A stretch of DNA of 64,000 nt. It comes from Glycine soja (lineage: Eukaryota > Streptophyta > Magnoliopsida > Fabales > Fabaceae). Location of the stretch: the NCBI RefSeq assembly GCF_004193775.1, contig NC_041004.1, positions 8,641,309 to 8,705,308 on the forward strand. Direction: 5' to 3'. Under the pieces are notes generated by a model. That model saw only the letters and a program-made list of their open reading frames with translations. It searched no databases and was not told where the DNA came from. The translations under genes were made by a program, and so were the position numbers. Of this stretch, positions 43,967 through 54,673 are shown piece after piece. Position 1 is the stretch's first letter. Every line of letters starts with the position of its first letter.

Positions 43967-45201
43967 TTTATTTCTTTCTTTTCATCATTTATTGATTCCT
44001 CCTTCAACTGGTCCAGTTCCTCTTCCTTCTCTTCTTCCTTCTCTTCTTCTTTCTCTTCTTTAATAACTAATTCTTGGTTCTCATCAACTAATCTCCCCTC
44101 ATCTTCAGCAATGATGGCCCTCCTACCTCTGGTCATGACAACCTTACACTCTTCCTTCGGATTCTTTTTAGTATTCGCTCCAAAACTGCTAGAAGGCTTG
44201 TCTGCCAATTATTTGGCCAACTGTCCCACCTGGATTTCAAGGTTTTTGATGGCTGACTCTATCCTTTTATGATTTGACATAGAAACCTGCATGAACTGAG
44301 CAAGAGTCTCTTCCAGCTTGGTCGTCTTTTCGTAAAGGTTAGGCCCTTGTTGTTGCGGCCTATTGGATGGCCCACCCTAATCTTTGTTTGAATTGGTTCC
44401 CTGGGTAAGTCCTCCACTGTCCTTGCTGTTGGTTGTAATTCTGACCATGTTGAAATCTTGAGTATCCACCTGCATTAAAATTTCATCATCAGTGGGAATA
44501 TAGCAACCAGACTCGTGAGCTCCACCACAAATACTGTAACCTCCAACCTGCAAAATAGTAGAATGTGAAGGTTGACTAACATGTAATTGAGTTGGCAACT
44601 TACTTAATGTCTCAGTTAAGGTCTCAAGTTGCTTGGTCAGCAACTTGTTCTGTGCCAACAAAGCGTCCTGTGATGAAAGCTCTAGCAGACTTCTTTTGGT
44701 GGGAATATGTGTCCTATCACGCAAGATAGCGTGATCACTTGCAACCATGTTTTCAATCAATTCCATGGCTTCTTCTGGGGTCTTCAATTTAATTTTTCCC
44801 CCAGCAGAAGCGTCAAGTAGTTGCTTTGATTGTGGCCTTAACCCATCAATGAAGATATTAACCTGAATAGGCTCGGAGAATCCGTGAGTTGAAGTTTTCC
44901 GTAGCAAGCTACAGAATCGTTCCAACGCTTCACTCAATGACTCATCAGGAAACTGATGGAATGAAGAAATGCTAGCTTTTCCCTCTACAGTTTTTGACTC
45001 GGGAAAATACTTTTTCAGAAATTTTTCAACAACCTTATCCCAAGTCTTCAAACTGTTGCCCTTGAATGAATGTAGCCATCTCTTGGCTTCTCCAGATAGT
45101 GAAAATGAAAACAAGCTCAGCCTAACTGCATCTTCCGGCACACCGGCAATCTTGACAGTGTTACATATTTCAATATATGTTGCCAAATGTGCATATGGGT
45201 C
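43967..45201 (-). pseudogene. Calypso-like gag fragment D, opposite orientation
   Basis: Minus strand: starts at DPYAHLATYIEICNTVKIAG beside the element C insertion and runs through AKRWLHSFKGNSLKTWDKVV, GFSEPIQVNIFIDGLRPQSK and a Glu/Lys-rich segment ending at 43967. It is a homologue of the gag of elements A and C but on the other strand. The N-terminal gag end and LTR should lie beyond element C, outside the window. It is the oldest layer of the nest that fills the right third of the window. Confidence 0.85.
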
Positions 45202-46611
45202 TGTTAGTCGATGAATACGACTAACTTTTATGTATAAAACCTGTGTAAATTGTATAAAACTCCTCCAATTTATGGTTGTTTTGTAGTCTTGTAATTACTT
45301 TTTGTTAAAGATAGGTAATAAATACTTAGTATGTCCATTTTGTGTGTTTAATAATCATTTTCTCTCAATTTCAAGTTAATTAGGCAAGTCTGTGAAGTGC
45401 TGATTTTCACCCTCTTGCTAAGCCAATATGCTGGCTTAGCGAGCCATCCGTTGAGCGCAACACTCCTCGGCTGAGCGCTAGGAAGAATCTGAAAGAAGGA
45501 TGAGCTGTGCATTTGCGCTAAGTGAAGGGTCATCCAACGAAGCGCACCGCTTCAGTCCATCCGCTGAGCAAGAAAAGCACGCGCTTAGCCGAAATCCACT
45601 AATGAGTGCTAAGCGGTTCAGAATTGCGCTAAGCGTGCAAGCACGAACAAAGCCACCTATTTAAGCCTGAAATCAGATTTTGAAATGGAGTTTAGACCTT
45701 TTCTTGAAGCTTCTGCATGTCTAGGGTTTTCTAGAGAGAGAAAGGTCCAAGTTCCAGAGAGTTTGAGAGATTTTGCTATATGAAGACCTATAGAGAATTG
45801 AGCTTGAAGAAGAAGCCGTCTTGAGAACTTGAGATGCGTTTGTGAGTGATTGTGAGGTTCTAGAGGTGGAGGAGACATCCCCACCACTTGTATTTCTTCA
45901 ATCCTTCATCTTTCTCTTCTCTTTGTTGTAAAAGAAGCTTCCAGTTATAGAGAGCTAAATCCTCTGTTGGTTCTTCCTTGTAGGTACTTGATGTAAATAC
46001 CTACATATCTATATAATGATGTTTTGTGTGTTCACTATGCTATCAGAACTTCATTCTACCATGCTTTTGCCTTGATCACATAGATGCATGTGTTTTTAGG
46101 ATCATTCAACAGTGGAAACTGATCTGATTCTTAGAACTTGATAGGACGGGGCTAGTTTATCGTAATATCACGAGGGATCAGGGTACAGTAATCTAGTTGT
46201 TCTATGTTTGTCTTAATGCGGTTCTGGTCGAGTTTAGTCCAATAAGAGGAATCTGCGGATGATGCCTAATCAGGATTAGGCTAGACTATCATGAGGAATC
46301 AGGGTTTAGCATTTCAGGAGACACCATAGAACACATGAGCATTGTTAAGTAGAGAATATCCTTTTAACATCAGGCACCTATTTGGAAGACCAGCGTGTTA
46401 CCTACTTGTCTTTACGCATCATTACTCACTTGATTTTCCTTTTTCATAGTTAGTTACACACCTGTTCATAGTAAACACATCACTTTTTATACTAGACACT
46501 TATTCATTGAAGTAGCTTTACCAAGTAACACAAGTTCCCTGAGAGTTCGATACTCGTTTCTTATCGTTTTATACTACTTGCATGATCCGGTGCACTTGCC
46601 GTGACCGAACA
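45202..46611 (+). repeat. 5' LTR of element C
   Basis: 1,410 bp from TGTTAGTCGATG to ACCGAACA, homologous to 20183-21598. The terminal inverted repeat GTTAGTCG...CGACTAAC (45203-45210 / 45218-45225) is kept although its loop differs. A GCTAAGCG cluster lies at about 45415-45640 and a TATTTAAG box near 45658. Confidence 0.9.
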
Positions 46612-46617
46612 AGTTTT

Positions 46618-46636
46618 TGGCGTCGTTGTCGAGGAA
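46618..46636 (+). other. Primer binding site of element C, degraded
   Basis: TGGCGTCGTTGTCGAGGAA, three changes (C to T or G to A) from the tRNA-Asp site in element A. The changes are of the methyl-cytosine decay type and suggest a silent copy. Confidence 0.85.
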
Positions 46637-46771
46637 CTTCTTTCTATTTGGAAAGTTAGTTCAATCCTAGGTGTCTATTCTTTATTCTTTGATAAATTGT
46701 GTTTATTTACTTTCGATTCATATTTGTTTTCCTCTTGAAATGGATAACCGTTATTTCTGTTAGTGTTTTAT

Positions 46772-48636
46772 ATGCATAGATCTCCCACAGGCAATTTAGT
46801 TCCTATGGACTTGGAGATTGAAGCTACGTTGAGAAGGAAAAAAGATGAGAGGAGAAGAAAATTATTACAAGACAGGACAGTAGTGTCCATTCTTGAGGAA
46901 GAAACTTTTTTTTTTCTAATTCTTCATCACCTGATTCACCATCATCAAGGGAATCTACGACCTATTTGCCAGAAGTCATTTCCATGCCAGATGAGCATCA
47001 GCAAAGGGTTACCCTTGAGGACTATTCAAGCAGTTCAGTGTCGCAATTCTTTACTAGCATTGCACGTCCCAAAGTGCAAGCTCACAACATAAACTACCCT
47101 CATTCTTTGATTTATTTAATACAGGGGAACTTATTCCAAGGATTACCAAATGAGGACCCCTATGCATATTTGGCAACATTCATTGAAATTTGTAACACTG
47201 TAAAGATTGCAGGTGTGCCAGATGAAGCCATTAGACTTAGTCTATTTTCATTTTCCTTGGCAGAAGAAGCCAAAAGGTGGCTCCACTCATTTAAGGGTAA
47301 CAGTCTGAAAACCTGGGAAGAAGTTGTTGAAAAGTTTATGAAGAAATATTTCCCAGAGTCAAAGACTGCGGAAGGGAAAGCTGCAATCTCTTCATTTCAT
47401 TAGTTCCCTGACGAGTCCTTGAGTCAAGCATTGGAGAGGTTTAGAGGTTTATTGAGAAAGACTCCCACCCATGGGTTCTCGGAGCCAATTCAATTGAATA
47501 TTATAGATGGGTTGAGACCACCAACCAAGCAATTGCTAGATGCTTCAACAGGGGGAAAAATAAAGTTGAAGACCCCTGAAGAGGCAACTGAGCTAATTGA
47601 GAATATCTCAGCCAGCGATCACGCCATTCTGTGCGACACAGTTTATCAACCCACAAAGAAAAGCTTGTTAGAACTATCATCACATGACGCTTTATTGGCA
47701 CAGAATAAGTTGCTTTCTAAGCAACTTGAGATTTTAAAAGAAACACTTGGTATGTTGCCAATTAAACTGTCTATTGGTCAACCTATGCATTCTTCTGTTT
47801 TGCAGGTTGCAGGTTGTACCATCTGTGGTGAGGCTCATGAAACAGGCCAATGTATTCCCAGTGAAGAACACACTCAAGAAGTTCACTATATGGGAAATCA
47901 ACAAAGACAAGGATATACTCAAGGAGGATTTTCAGGCTTCCAGTAGGGTCCTTATAACCAACAAGGACAGTTGAGATCACACCCTAGCAATCAATTCAAC
48001 AAAGACCAAAGTGGACCTTCTAACAGGCCAATCCAACAAGGGCCAAATATCTTTCAAAGGACTACTAAGCTGGAGGAGACTCTGACTCAGTTTATGCACG
48101 TAACAATGTAAAATCATAAAAGTACTGAGTCAGCACTAAAAAACCTCGAGGTCCAGGTGGGACAATTGGCCTAGCAGATAGCTGACAAGTCATCCAACAG
48201 TTTTATGGCGAATACAGAAAAAAAATCCCAAGGAGGAATTCAAAGCTGTGGTGACAAGGATAAGAGGTTTCTAGAGGCGGAGGATGAGGATAGTGTTGTC
48301 GTGCCCAAGAAGAAAGCTGCTGAACAGAAAGGTATTGATGATACGAAAGATGATATGAGAGGTGAAAGCAATCAGGAGAAAGAAAAAAATATAATGGTCA
48401 AGAAAAAGAAATTAAATGACCAAGAAAAAGAAAAAGAAAATGAAAAAAATAAGAGCGAAGAGAGGAGTAGAAGTGAACAAGCTAGAGAGAAGAGAGAAAA
48501 AGCTGTGAATAAAAGTGCGGAAGTACCATATCTAGTGGTACCTTCCAAGAAAGAGAAAGACCGCCATTTGGCGAGATTTTTAGATATTTTCAGGAAACTG
48601 GAAATAACCATGCTCTTCGAAGAAGCTTTACAATAG
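46772..48636 (+). pseudogene. Element C gag, broken
   Basis: ATG 46772 (MHRSPTGNLVPMDLEIEATL), a frameshift in a T-run near 46910, then the capsid region (AKRWLHSFKGNSLKTWEEVV) and a stop at 47401-47403 where element A keeps Gln (CAG to TAG). The next segment runs to 47946, followed by a Lys/Glu-rich segment 48205-48633 and the TAG at 48634-48636 shared with element A. It is more intact than element A at the SSSVSQFF position and less so elsewhere. Confidence 0.88.
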
Positions 48637-49245
48637 ATGTCACTCTACTCCAAATTTTTAAAGGATATGTTAACAAGGAAGCACAAGTATATTCACCAGG
48701 AAAACATTGTCGTGGAAGGAAATTGTAGTGCTGTGATTCAAAAGATCCTTGCACCCAAGCATAAAGACCCTGGGAGTGTAACCATTCCTTATTCAATCGG
48801 AGAAGTCACTGTGGGAAAGGCTCTTATTGACCTGGGAGCCAGTATTAACTTAATGTCGCTCTCTATGTCCAGAAGGTTGGGAGAGTTGGAGATCATGCCC
48901 ACTAGGATGACTTTACAACTTGCTGACTACTTCATTACCAGACCATATGGAGTAATTGAAGATGTGCTGGTCAGAGTAAAACATTTTATCTTCCCGGCAG
49001 GCTTTGTGGTAATGGATATCTGTGAAGATAATGACATTCCTGTAATATTGGGAAGGCCATTCATGCTAACTGCAAGTTGCATAGTGGATATGGGGAGAAA
49101 GAAGCTGGAGTTGGGCTTTGAAGATCAAAAAATTGATTTTGATTTATTTGTGGAAGACAAGCCTGCTCCAGAACAAAATGTTTGCTTACAGGTAATGGAA
49201 GTGAGTAAGGAGGTTCTGGAACCAAAACGTGATTTTGCCCATTGA
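48637..49245 (+). CDS. Element C protease-domain ORF
   Basis: 202 codons starting at ATG directly after the gag TAG. It carries LIDLGASINLMSLSMSRRLG (active-site region) and DIPVILGRPFM. It is intact, very like the element A ORF, and ends just before the conserved AGGCAA hairpin. The same relative damage pattern (gag broken, protease open) in both copies is notable but may be chance. Confidence 0.8.
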   Translation: MSLYSKFLKDMLTRKHKYIHQENIVVEGNCSAVIQKILAPKHKDPGSVTIPYSIGEVTVGKALIDLGASINLMSLSMSRRLGELEIMPTRMTLQLADYFITRPYGVIEDVLVRVKHFIFPAGFVVMDICEDNDIPVILGRPFMLTASCIVDMGRKKLELGFEDQKIDFDLFVEDKPAPEQNVCLQVMEVSKEVLEPKRDFAH

Positions 49246-49267
49246 GGTATAAGCGTCAAGCTAATGA

Positions 49268-49301
49268 CGTTAAAGAAGCACTTCCTGGGAGGCAACCTAG
49301 T
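49268..49301 (+). ncRNA. AGGCAA-loop hairpin, copy in element C
   Basis: GACGTTAAAGAAGCACTT precedes CTGGG (49285-49289) pairing with CCTAG (49296-49300) around the loop AGGCAA. One pair is G-U where element A has G-C. Confidence 0.65.
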
Positions 49302-49477
49302 TTTAATTTCTGTTATCTGTGTTTTTCTTATGCATTAAATCATGTGGAACTTGCATCATATTCATTACATTGGGGTATATCAGCTTGTTTTTGAATCATA
49401 GATATAAGGGTTTCATTTTCTTAAGGAAAGGACTGAAAAATAACTTAGAAAACTTTTTCTGAAAAACAGTCCTTTCG

Positions 49478-49607
49478 CTAAGCGCAAGCCTCTCGCTAAG
49501 CGCATCTTTGGTCATGCGCTAAGCTGAAAGTATCTAGCGCTTAGTGCTTAACCCTTGCATCTCATGTTGATTTAGTCCGCTAAGTTGGCCAAGGGTGAGC
49601 TAAGCCC
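49478..49607 (+). repeat. Start of GCTAAGCG array in element C
   Basis: Several GCTAAGCG motifs as in element A (CGCTAAGCGCAAGCC and others), cut by the insertion at 49608. Confidence 0.75.
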
Positions 49608-49659
49608 TGTGGAAGCAAAGCTTCATGATGGTGTTTTGATGATAAGAATGATAACAAAG

Positions 49660-49860
49660 GTGATGAACAAAAAGCTCAAAGATCAAAGAACAACTCAAGT
49701 GAATCAAAGAGCATCTCAAGTGAATCAAGAACAAGTCAAGAGTTCAAGAATCAAGAAGAATTCAAGACTCAAGAAGAAAGTCTAGAATCAAGAATCAAGA
49801 TTCAAGATTAAGATCAAGATTCAAGAATGAAGAAAAGACTCAATCAAGATAAGTATTAAA
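49660..49860. repeat. TCAAGA-rich low-complexity stretch in LTR E
   Basis: Many variants of TCAAGA, GAATCAAGA and ATTCAAGA in tandem, about 200 bp. Purine-rich on the plus strand. Confidence 0.8.
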
Positions 49861-49930
49861 AAGTTTTTTCAAAACTTTGAATAGCACATGAGTTTTTGAC
49901 AAAACCTTTACCGAAGAGTTTTTACTCTCT

Positions 49931-50175
49931 GGTAATCAATTACCATATTGTTGTAATCGATTACCAATAGCAAAATAAGTTTGAAAAAGTTTTCAAACTG
50001 AATTTACAACGTTCCAAAAATTTTCAAAAGGCTGTAGTCGATTACAATGTTTTGGTAATTGATTACCAGTGCCCTTGAACATTGAAATTCAAATTTAAAT
50101 GTGAAGAGTCACATCCTTTCACTCAAAAGCTTTGTGTAATCGATTACACTTATTTGGTAATCGATTACCAGTGAC
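49931..50175. repeat. Palindromic TAATCGATTA motifs in LTR E
   Basis: Copies include GTGTAATCGATTACAC (50134-50149) and TGGTAATCGATTACCA (50155-50170), both perfect palindromes with different outer bases, plus diverged copies near 49932 and 49955. The same motif recurs in the solo LTR at 56790-57648. Confidence 0.85.
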
Positions 50176-50297
50176 TGTTTTTGAAAAATCTAAAGATGTA
50201 ACTCTTCAAAAAGGTTTTGACTTTTTCAAATGGGTTTTAAGTTTTTCTAAAAGTTATAACTCTTCTGAATGGCCTTCTTGACCAGACATGAAGAGTC

Positions 50298-50305
50298 TAT
50301 AAAAG
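50298..50305 (+). promoter_or_regulatory. Putative TATA box of LTR E
   Basis: TATAAAAG within GAGTCTATAAAAGCAAGG, located between the palindromic motifs and the stem-loop array. Transcripts starting about 30 bases downstream would include all the stem-loops. Confidence 0.6.
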
Positions 50306-50450
50306 CAAGGCTTTGTTTTGCATTTTCAAACAATCTTTTTAATAAATCATTCCAATCTTGAACACTTTTCCAATTCATTCAAACAATCCTTTACAAGCCT
50401 TGAATCTCTTTGAATTTATTCTTCTTCTTCTTTGTACCAAAAGCTTTCTA

Positions 50451-50971
50451 AAGTTTTCTGGTTTTCAAAAACTTGAAAACTTGTGCTATTCATCTTTTCA
50501 TTCTCTTCTCCCTTTGTCAAAAAGAATTCGCCAAGGACTAACCGCCTGAATTCTTTTTGTGTCTCTCTTCTCTCTTTTCCAAAAGAAGGAAGGACTAACC
50601 GCCTGAATTCTTTTGTGTCTCCCTTCTCCCTTGTCAAAGAATTCAACACGACACAGCTTGAGAATTCTTTTGATTCTTCCCATTCCCTAATACAAAAGCG
50701 TTCAAAGGTTTAATCGCCTGAGAATTCTTTTGTATCCCCATTCACAAAGTATCAAAGGTTTAACAGCCTAAGATCTTTGTCTCAACACATTGGAGGGTAC
50801 ATCCTTTGTGGTACAAGTAGAGGGTACATCTACTTGGGTTTGACTGAGAACAAGAGAGGGTACATCTCTTGTGGATCAGTTCTAGTGGAGGGTACATCCA
50901 CTAGGGTTTCAAAGAGAACAAGGGAGGGTACATCCCTTGTGGATCTTTGCTTGTAAAAGGATTTTTACAAG
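50451..50971 (+). repeat. Array of about twelve consecutive stem-loops in LTR E
   Basis: Adjacent hairpins with perfect 6-12-bp arms, except one with a 2-bp mismatch. Arms: 50451-50458/50475-50482, 50518-50529/50548-50559, 50580-50587/50608-50615, 50636-50644/50662-50670, 50690-50698/50727-50735, 50744-50749/50775-50780, 50786-50793/50803-50810 (mismatched), 50814-50820/50830-50836, 50850-50856/50866-50872, 50882-50888/50898-50904, 50918-50924/50934-50940 and 50950-50958/50963-50971. Loops of four of the hairpins from 50518 to 50780 share AAGG..TAA.CGCCT. The five hairpins from 50786 to 50940 all have the loop AGGGTACAT while their stems differ. Lies downstream of the TATA box, so it would be in the transcript. 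Confidence 0.85.
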
Positions 50972-51228
50972 GTTGAAAGAAATCTCAAGGACCGCAGGTC
51001 GCTTGGGGACTGGAGGTAGGCACGGGTTTGTGCCGAACCAGTATAAAAACTCTTGTGTGTTTGTTTCCTTCTTCCCTACTCTTTTACTTTCCGCTGTGCA
51101 TTTTAATTTCTGCTTTTACTTTCTATTAAGTTTCTCTTCTACTCCATATTCTCTTAACAACATAAGTAAAAGCCTTAGAAGAGTAATTTTTTTAATTAGT
51201 AAAGGTTTAGGAATAATTAATTCAACCC

Positions 51229-53060
51229 TGTCATACCCTAATTTCGTCCGGGGATTATTACTTGATAATATGCAACCTTTGATCGGCCGCTTTGAGATAC
51301 TTGGCATCCTTTGTTTCACAATATGTGAAGTCCCGAGACATGCCGGAAATCAAAAGGAAGCAGGCTTACGCGATCCGTGAAATTCCGTAATGTGGCAGAA
51401 ACCAAAAGGAGGTGTTGTTACGCAATCCGTGAGTTTCCGTAACTTCTTCGAAAGCTAAAAAAGAGTAAATACATGATCCGTAAGGATCCGTAACCTTACG
51501 GAAAGAAAATAAGTATCGTTACGAAATTCGTAAAGTTTCGTAACGTTACGGAAAAATAATCACCAAAAATGGTAAAGGGGGGTGAACTTATCAAGATAGG
51601 GGTGTAAATAGCAATTCAAATCTAGGCCTTTCCGGAACATTTTGGAAGTTGGGTTGCTTAAGGAGGAAGCAACTGGGCGGCAAGCTCCTCCACGTTTTTG
51701 AAAAATGGTTTCCGGGGCTTCCATAATACTTCCGTAAAATTTCCGAAAACCTTGGGTAAGCATATTCCACTTAACATTGGTGAAAGGGAAGAGAAAAAAG
51801 ATGAAAATCAAATTCAAAAACACTTCCGAAAGGCTTCCGTAACTTTTCCGTAAAATACGAAAAGGGGGGTGAACTTAGTAATTTGGGTGCGCTTAGAAAT
51901 CTTCTTCATTAAGTCTCTGGGCGACAAGCTCCTCCCTTTTTTTCTATAAATAGGGGAGGGGGAGCTGTTTCAAAAGGTTCAAGACCCCTTTGGCTATGCA
52001 TTTCGGCTATTTTGGGCAAAAAACACGTTTTCGTGAAGAAAAATCGAGTCGAAGTGCTTCCGTAACGCTTCCGTAAGCGATTCTGTGGAAATTCTTCATC
52101 GTTCTTCGTCGTTCTTCACCGTTCTTCATCCGTTCTTCATTCGTTCTTCATTCTTCAACGGGTAAGTTTTTGAATCCGAGACTTTGAATTCATTTCTTGT
52201 TTTGTGTACTTTCACTTTAATTTCGTTTACTTTCAGTTTTCTTTTCTTCCGTTTTTAACGTGCTTTAACCGTTTATTTAAGCCGTTTTCTCGCCTAATAA
52301 ATGATAAAATGAATTTCAACCGATCATTTGTGTTGTAATCTCGTTTAATCACTGTTAAAACAAAATCTAACCGATCGTTCACGTTGTAACCACGGTTAAA
52401 CCAAAAAGAGGTAAAATAATAATATAATAATCAAAAAATATCTTTTAGTAAAATAAACCAAAAAAAATCAATCGGACGTTTTCTCTTTGGAATTTCTCAT
52501 TCTTAATTGAATTGACTAATAACTAAAGTGAAACTAAGGCTAAAATCAATTCGCCAAGTCAAGCTCGTCCACAAAAATATCACTAAAAAAAGGGATTTGA
52601 AAGTTTATTATCTTAGTCTTTCTTACCAAGTTAATGGATCATTTTTAAGGTCCAACACCTTTAAATGGTCACCTTTCAAGTAAAAAGAAATCGTGTGATT
52701 CACCCTTAAGAAAGAACTATGTAGGTCTGATTTCCTCTTCGATGGAGGGTACGTAGGAGCAAGAGCCCCGCTTTTGTCGACCTCAAAAAATAAAAAGAAC
52801 TAAAAGTTAAGATAACACAATTTCCACAATTCTGAAAAATAGGTTGTTGTCCTTTGAGACAAACGTAAGAGGTGCTAATACCTTCCTCAAACGTAAATAC
52901 AACTCCCGAACTTAGAATTTTCATTTCGACCGATTTCCTTCGGTTTTTCCGACGTTTCCCACAAATAAACGTTGGTGGCGACTCCGCGCATCTTTCCTCC
53001 TTTGGAAAGCGCACCCGTGAGCCTCGCCTTCGCTCGCCCGCAAAAGGGCATGTTGCAACA
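51229..53060 (+). repeat. 5' LTR of element F
   Basis: From TGTCATACCCTAATTTCG to ATGTTGCAACA. It contains many TTCCGTAAC/GTTACGGAA variants at 51370-51860, often as palindromes (TCCGTAACCTTACGGA, CGTAACGTTACG). A TATAAATA box is at 51945-51952. A repeated GTTCTTC stretch lies at 52090-52160, and TACGTAGGAGCAAGAGCC is near 52750. Confidence 0.88.
51945..51952 (+). promoter_or_regulatory. TATA box of element F LTR
   Basis: TATAAATA within TTTCTATAAATAGGGGAGGG, a strong match to the plant TATA consensus about 715 bp into the LTR. Confidence 0.7.
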
Positions 53061-53062
53061 GT

Positions 53063-53080
53063 TGGCGACTCCACTGAGGA
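53063..53080 (+). other. Primer binding site of element F
   Basis: TGGCGACTCCACTGAGGA, two bases after the LTR. This is the form of primer site reported for Ogre/Tat-lineage elements and thought to pair with tRNA-Arg. Confidence 0.82.
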
Positions 53081-54673
53081 CCTTTTTGTGAGTTAGGCCT
53101 ATTCTAAGGAATTGTGGAATTGTGAGACCTTGTGTGTGCATTTATTGAACTATGTAAAGTGTAAATAACTGCTATCTTTTTTCACATTTTTACACTAAGC
53201 ACCCACGAGTTTGAGTAAAAAAGGGGGCCCTATACCCGGGTTCATGGGAATTTAAGGAGTGGAGGTGAATCTATGATCATGTTAGGTCTCCGACTTGCTT
53301 GATAATAGTGAAACCTCGTCTAGAGCTTTCTCTCTTTATAATATGTTGTCGCTGGTATTCCATACCGCCACAATATTATTATCTTGAGTGATGATACCTC
53401 TAGAAAATAGCCATGTAAGTTATGAATCGTTGGGAGTAGTTATTAGAGACCCCTAGATATTATCCCATGGGTCCCTAAAATTGGGGCACGAAGCGAACAC
53501 GCTGCGTGCCTTTTAAACACTGCCATGCATGTAGTCCAAAATTTCATATACGCCTTTTCTTGTAATTATTTATGGATATTGTCGTACTCTGTGCATCCCC
53601 CTGTTGCGCTTTTGCGCATCTGCATCATGCCGTCACACATGTGTTGTATGTGGGTCTTGTCTTTTGTCGTGGGAAGTCGAAAGATCCATATCATTTTCTT
53701 AACTGCACACATGGGGCACTGCGCCCCCAAATGCGCAGTAAGGAGAGATGATTTTCCGGGCCCTCGTGTCCGTAAATGCATTCATATCATGCACCACATA
53801 AACATCTCTTCAGCATCATAATGAACATATCGTTCCTGCATTTGTCCGTTATCACATTCCCATTTTGCATGAGTCATTGCATCATCATGCATATGCGTTC
53901 AACATACTTTTTGTTCTACATGTTTGCTCATACATGATCCTTGTATTTTCCTCTACAAAACAAAAACAAAAAAAGGGAAGCATGAAAATTCATGATGCAT
54001 TCTTAGTTGCATGTGTTAGGTACCATGAGCCAACCATGTTGGGATCATAAACCCATTTCTAAAATAAATAAAAAAACACAAACAACAAAACAAAATGATT
54101 GAGCATGGTACCTAATGCGTGGTTAATTAAGAAAGGATGTCTCTTCGGGCATCTCAATCTCATAATTACATTTTCCATGCATAGCATGCGTATTCTCGAG
54201 TCTTTCATCCCTATGAAATGTTGTTGAAGTATTGGCGATCAAAATTGCCATTCCCTGGGTTATGGGATTGAACCAAGCTCGCGCTTTTACGAAAAGGTTC
54301 ATCGAGTCAAGTTGAAGCATGGAAGTAACCATCTTGCAAAAATTGGGGCAAAAGATGGATCGTGTTACATCATTGCTTCGTCTACTGCCAAACACGTTTA
54401 GGATTGTTGATATCCTTGTTACTTCCAGCTTCACCTTGACAAAGATGTCATGGACCATGTTGAAAATCTAAATTGATTCAACCCCATGTCCTGCGTAAAA
54501 ATTCGCAATACTTCAACTATGCATCATTCGCGTACATCCATACTTTTCATTGGTTGCATTGCTCATTACATTCTTTCCTTGAAAAATAAAATAAAAAAAA
54601 AGAACTTAATCATTGTTATAAAAAAAAACATGCTTTACGGTGCCCTTATCGAACCCGTGCTAGAGCTAGAGTA
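53081..54673 (+). other. Leader of element F, no intact gene
   Basis: About 1.6 kb between the primer site and gag. Tat/Ogre elements may carry an extra ORF here, but none is recognisable. Short ORFs on both strands have no homology I recognise. Confidence 0.55.

Larger units (their letters stand above)
45202..49607 (+). mobile_element. Calypso/Athila-like element C, 5' part
   Basis: Inserted in the reversed gag fragment D (left flank GGGTC). LTR, tRNA-Asp-type primer site, gag, protease, AGGCAA hairpin and the start of the GCTAAGCG region are collinear with element A. It is interrupted at 49608 by another LTR. The remainder, including ORF3 and any 3' LTR, is outside the window or deleted. 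As in element A, non-coding sequence instead of RT follows protease. Confidence 0.88.
49608..51228 (+). mobile_element. LTR of a TAATCGATTA-family retrotransposon (element E), truncated on the right
   Basis: Starts TGTGGAAGCAAAGCTTC after AAGCCC. It contains a purine-rich TCAAGA repeat, palindromic TAATCGATTA motifs, a TATA box, an array of stem-loops, and ends in TTAATTCAACCC where element F is inserted. The reverse complement of the same end (GGGGGTTGAATTAAG) is found in the related solo LTR at 56790-57648, which tells that the LTR is cut shortly before its end. No internal region is visible; the rest should lie beyond element F. Confidence 0.8.

Noticed and set aside
43754..44272. Plus-strand Ser/Phe-rich 172-codon ORF
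   Set aside because: Antisense of gag fragment D and the copia RNase H junction.
50416..50713. Overlapping ORFs of 60-77 codons on both strands
   Set aside because: They arise from the inverted-repeat structure of the stem-loop array and AAGAATTC repeats; not genes.
52706..53141. Minus-strand ORFs across the element F LTR end and primer site
   Set aside because: They cross the LTR/primer site in the wrong orientation; no homology.
53566..53821. ORFs with Cys and His residues in the leader of element F (both strands)
   Set aside because: No zinc-binding spacing or family match; both strands open, so probably chance.
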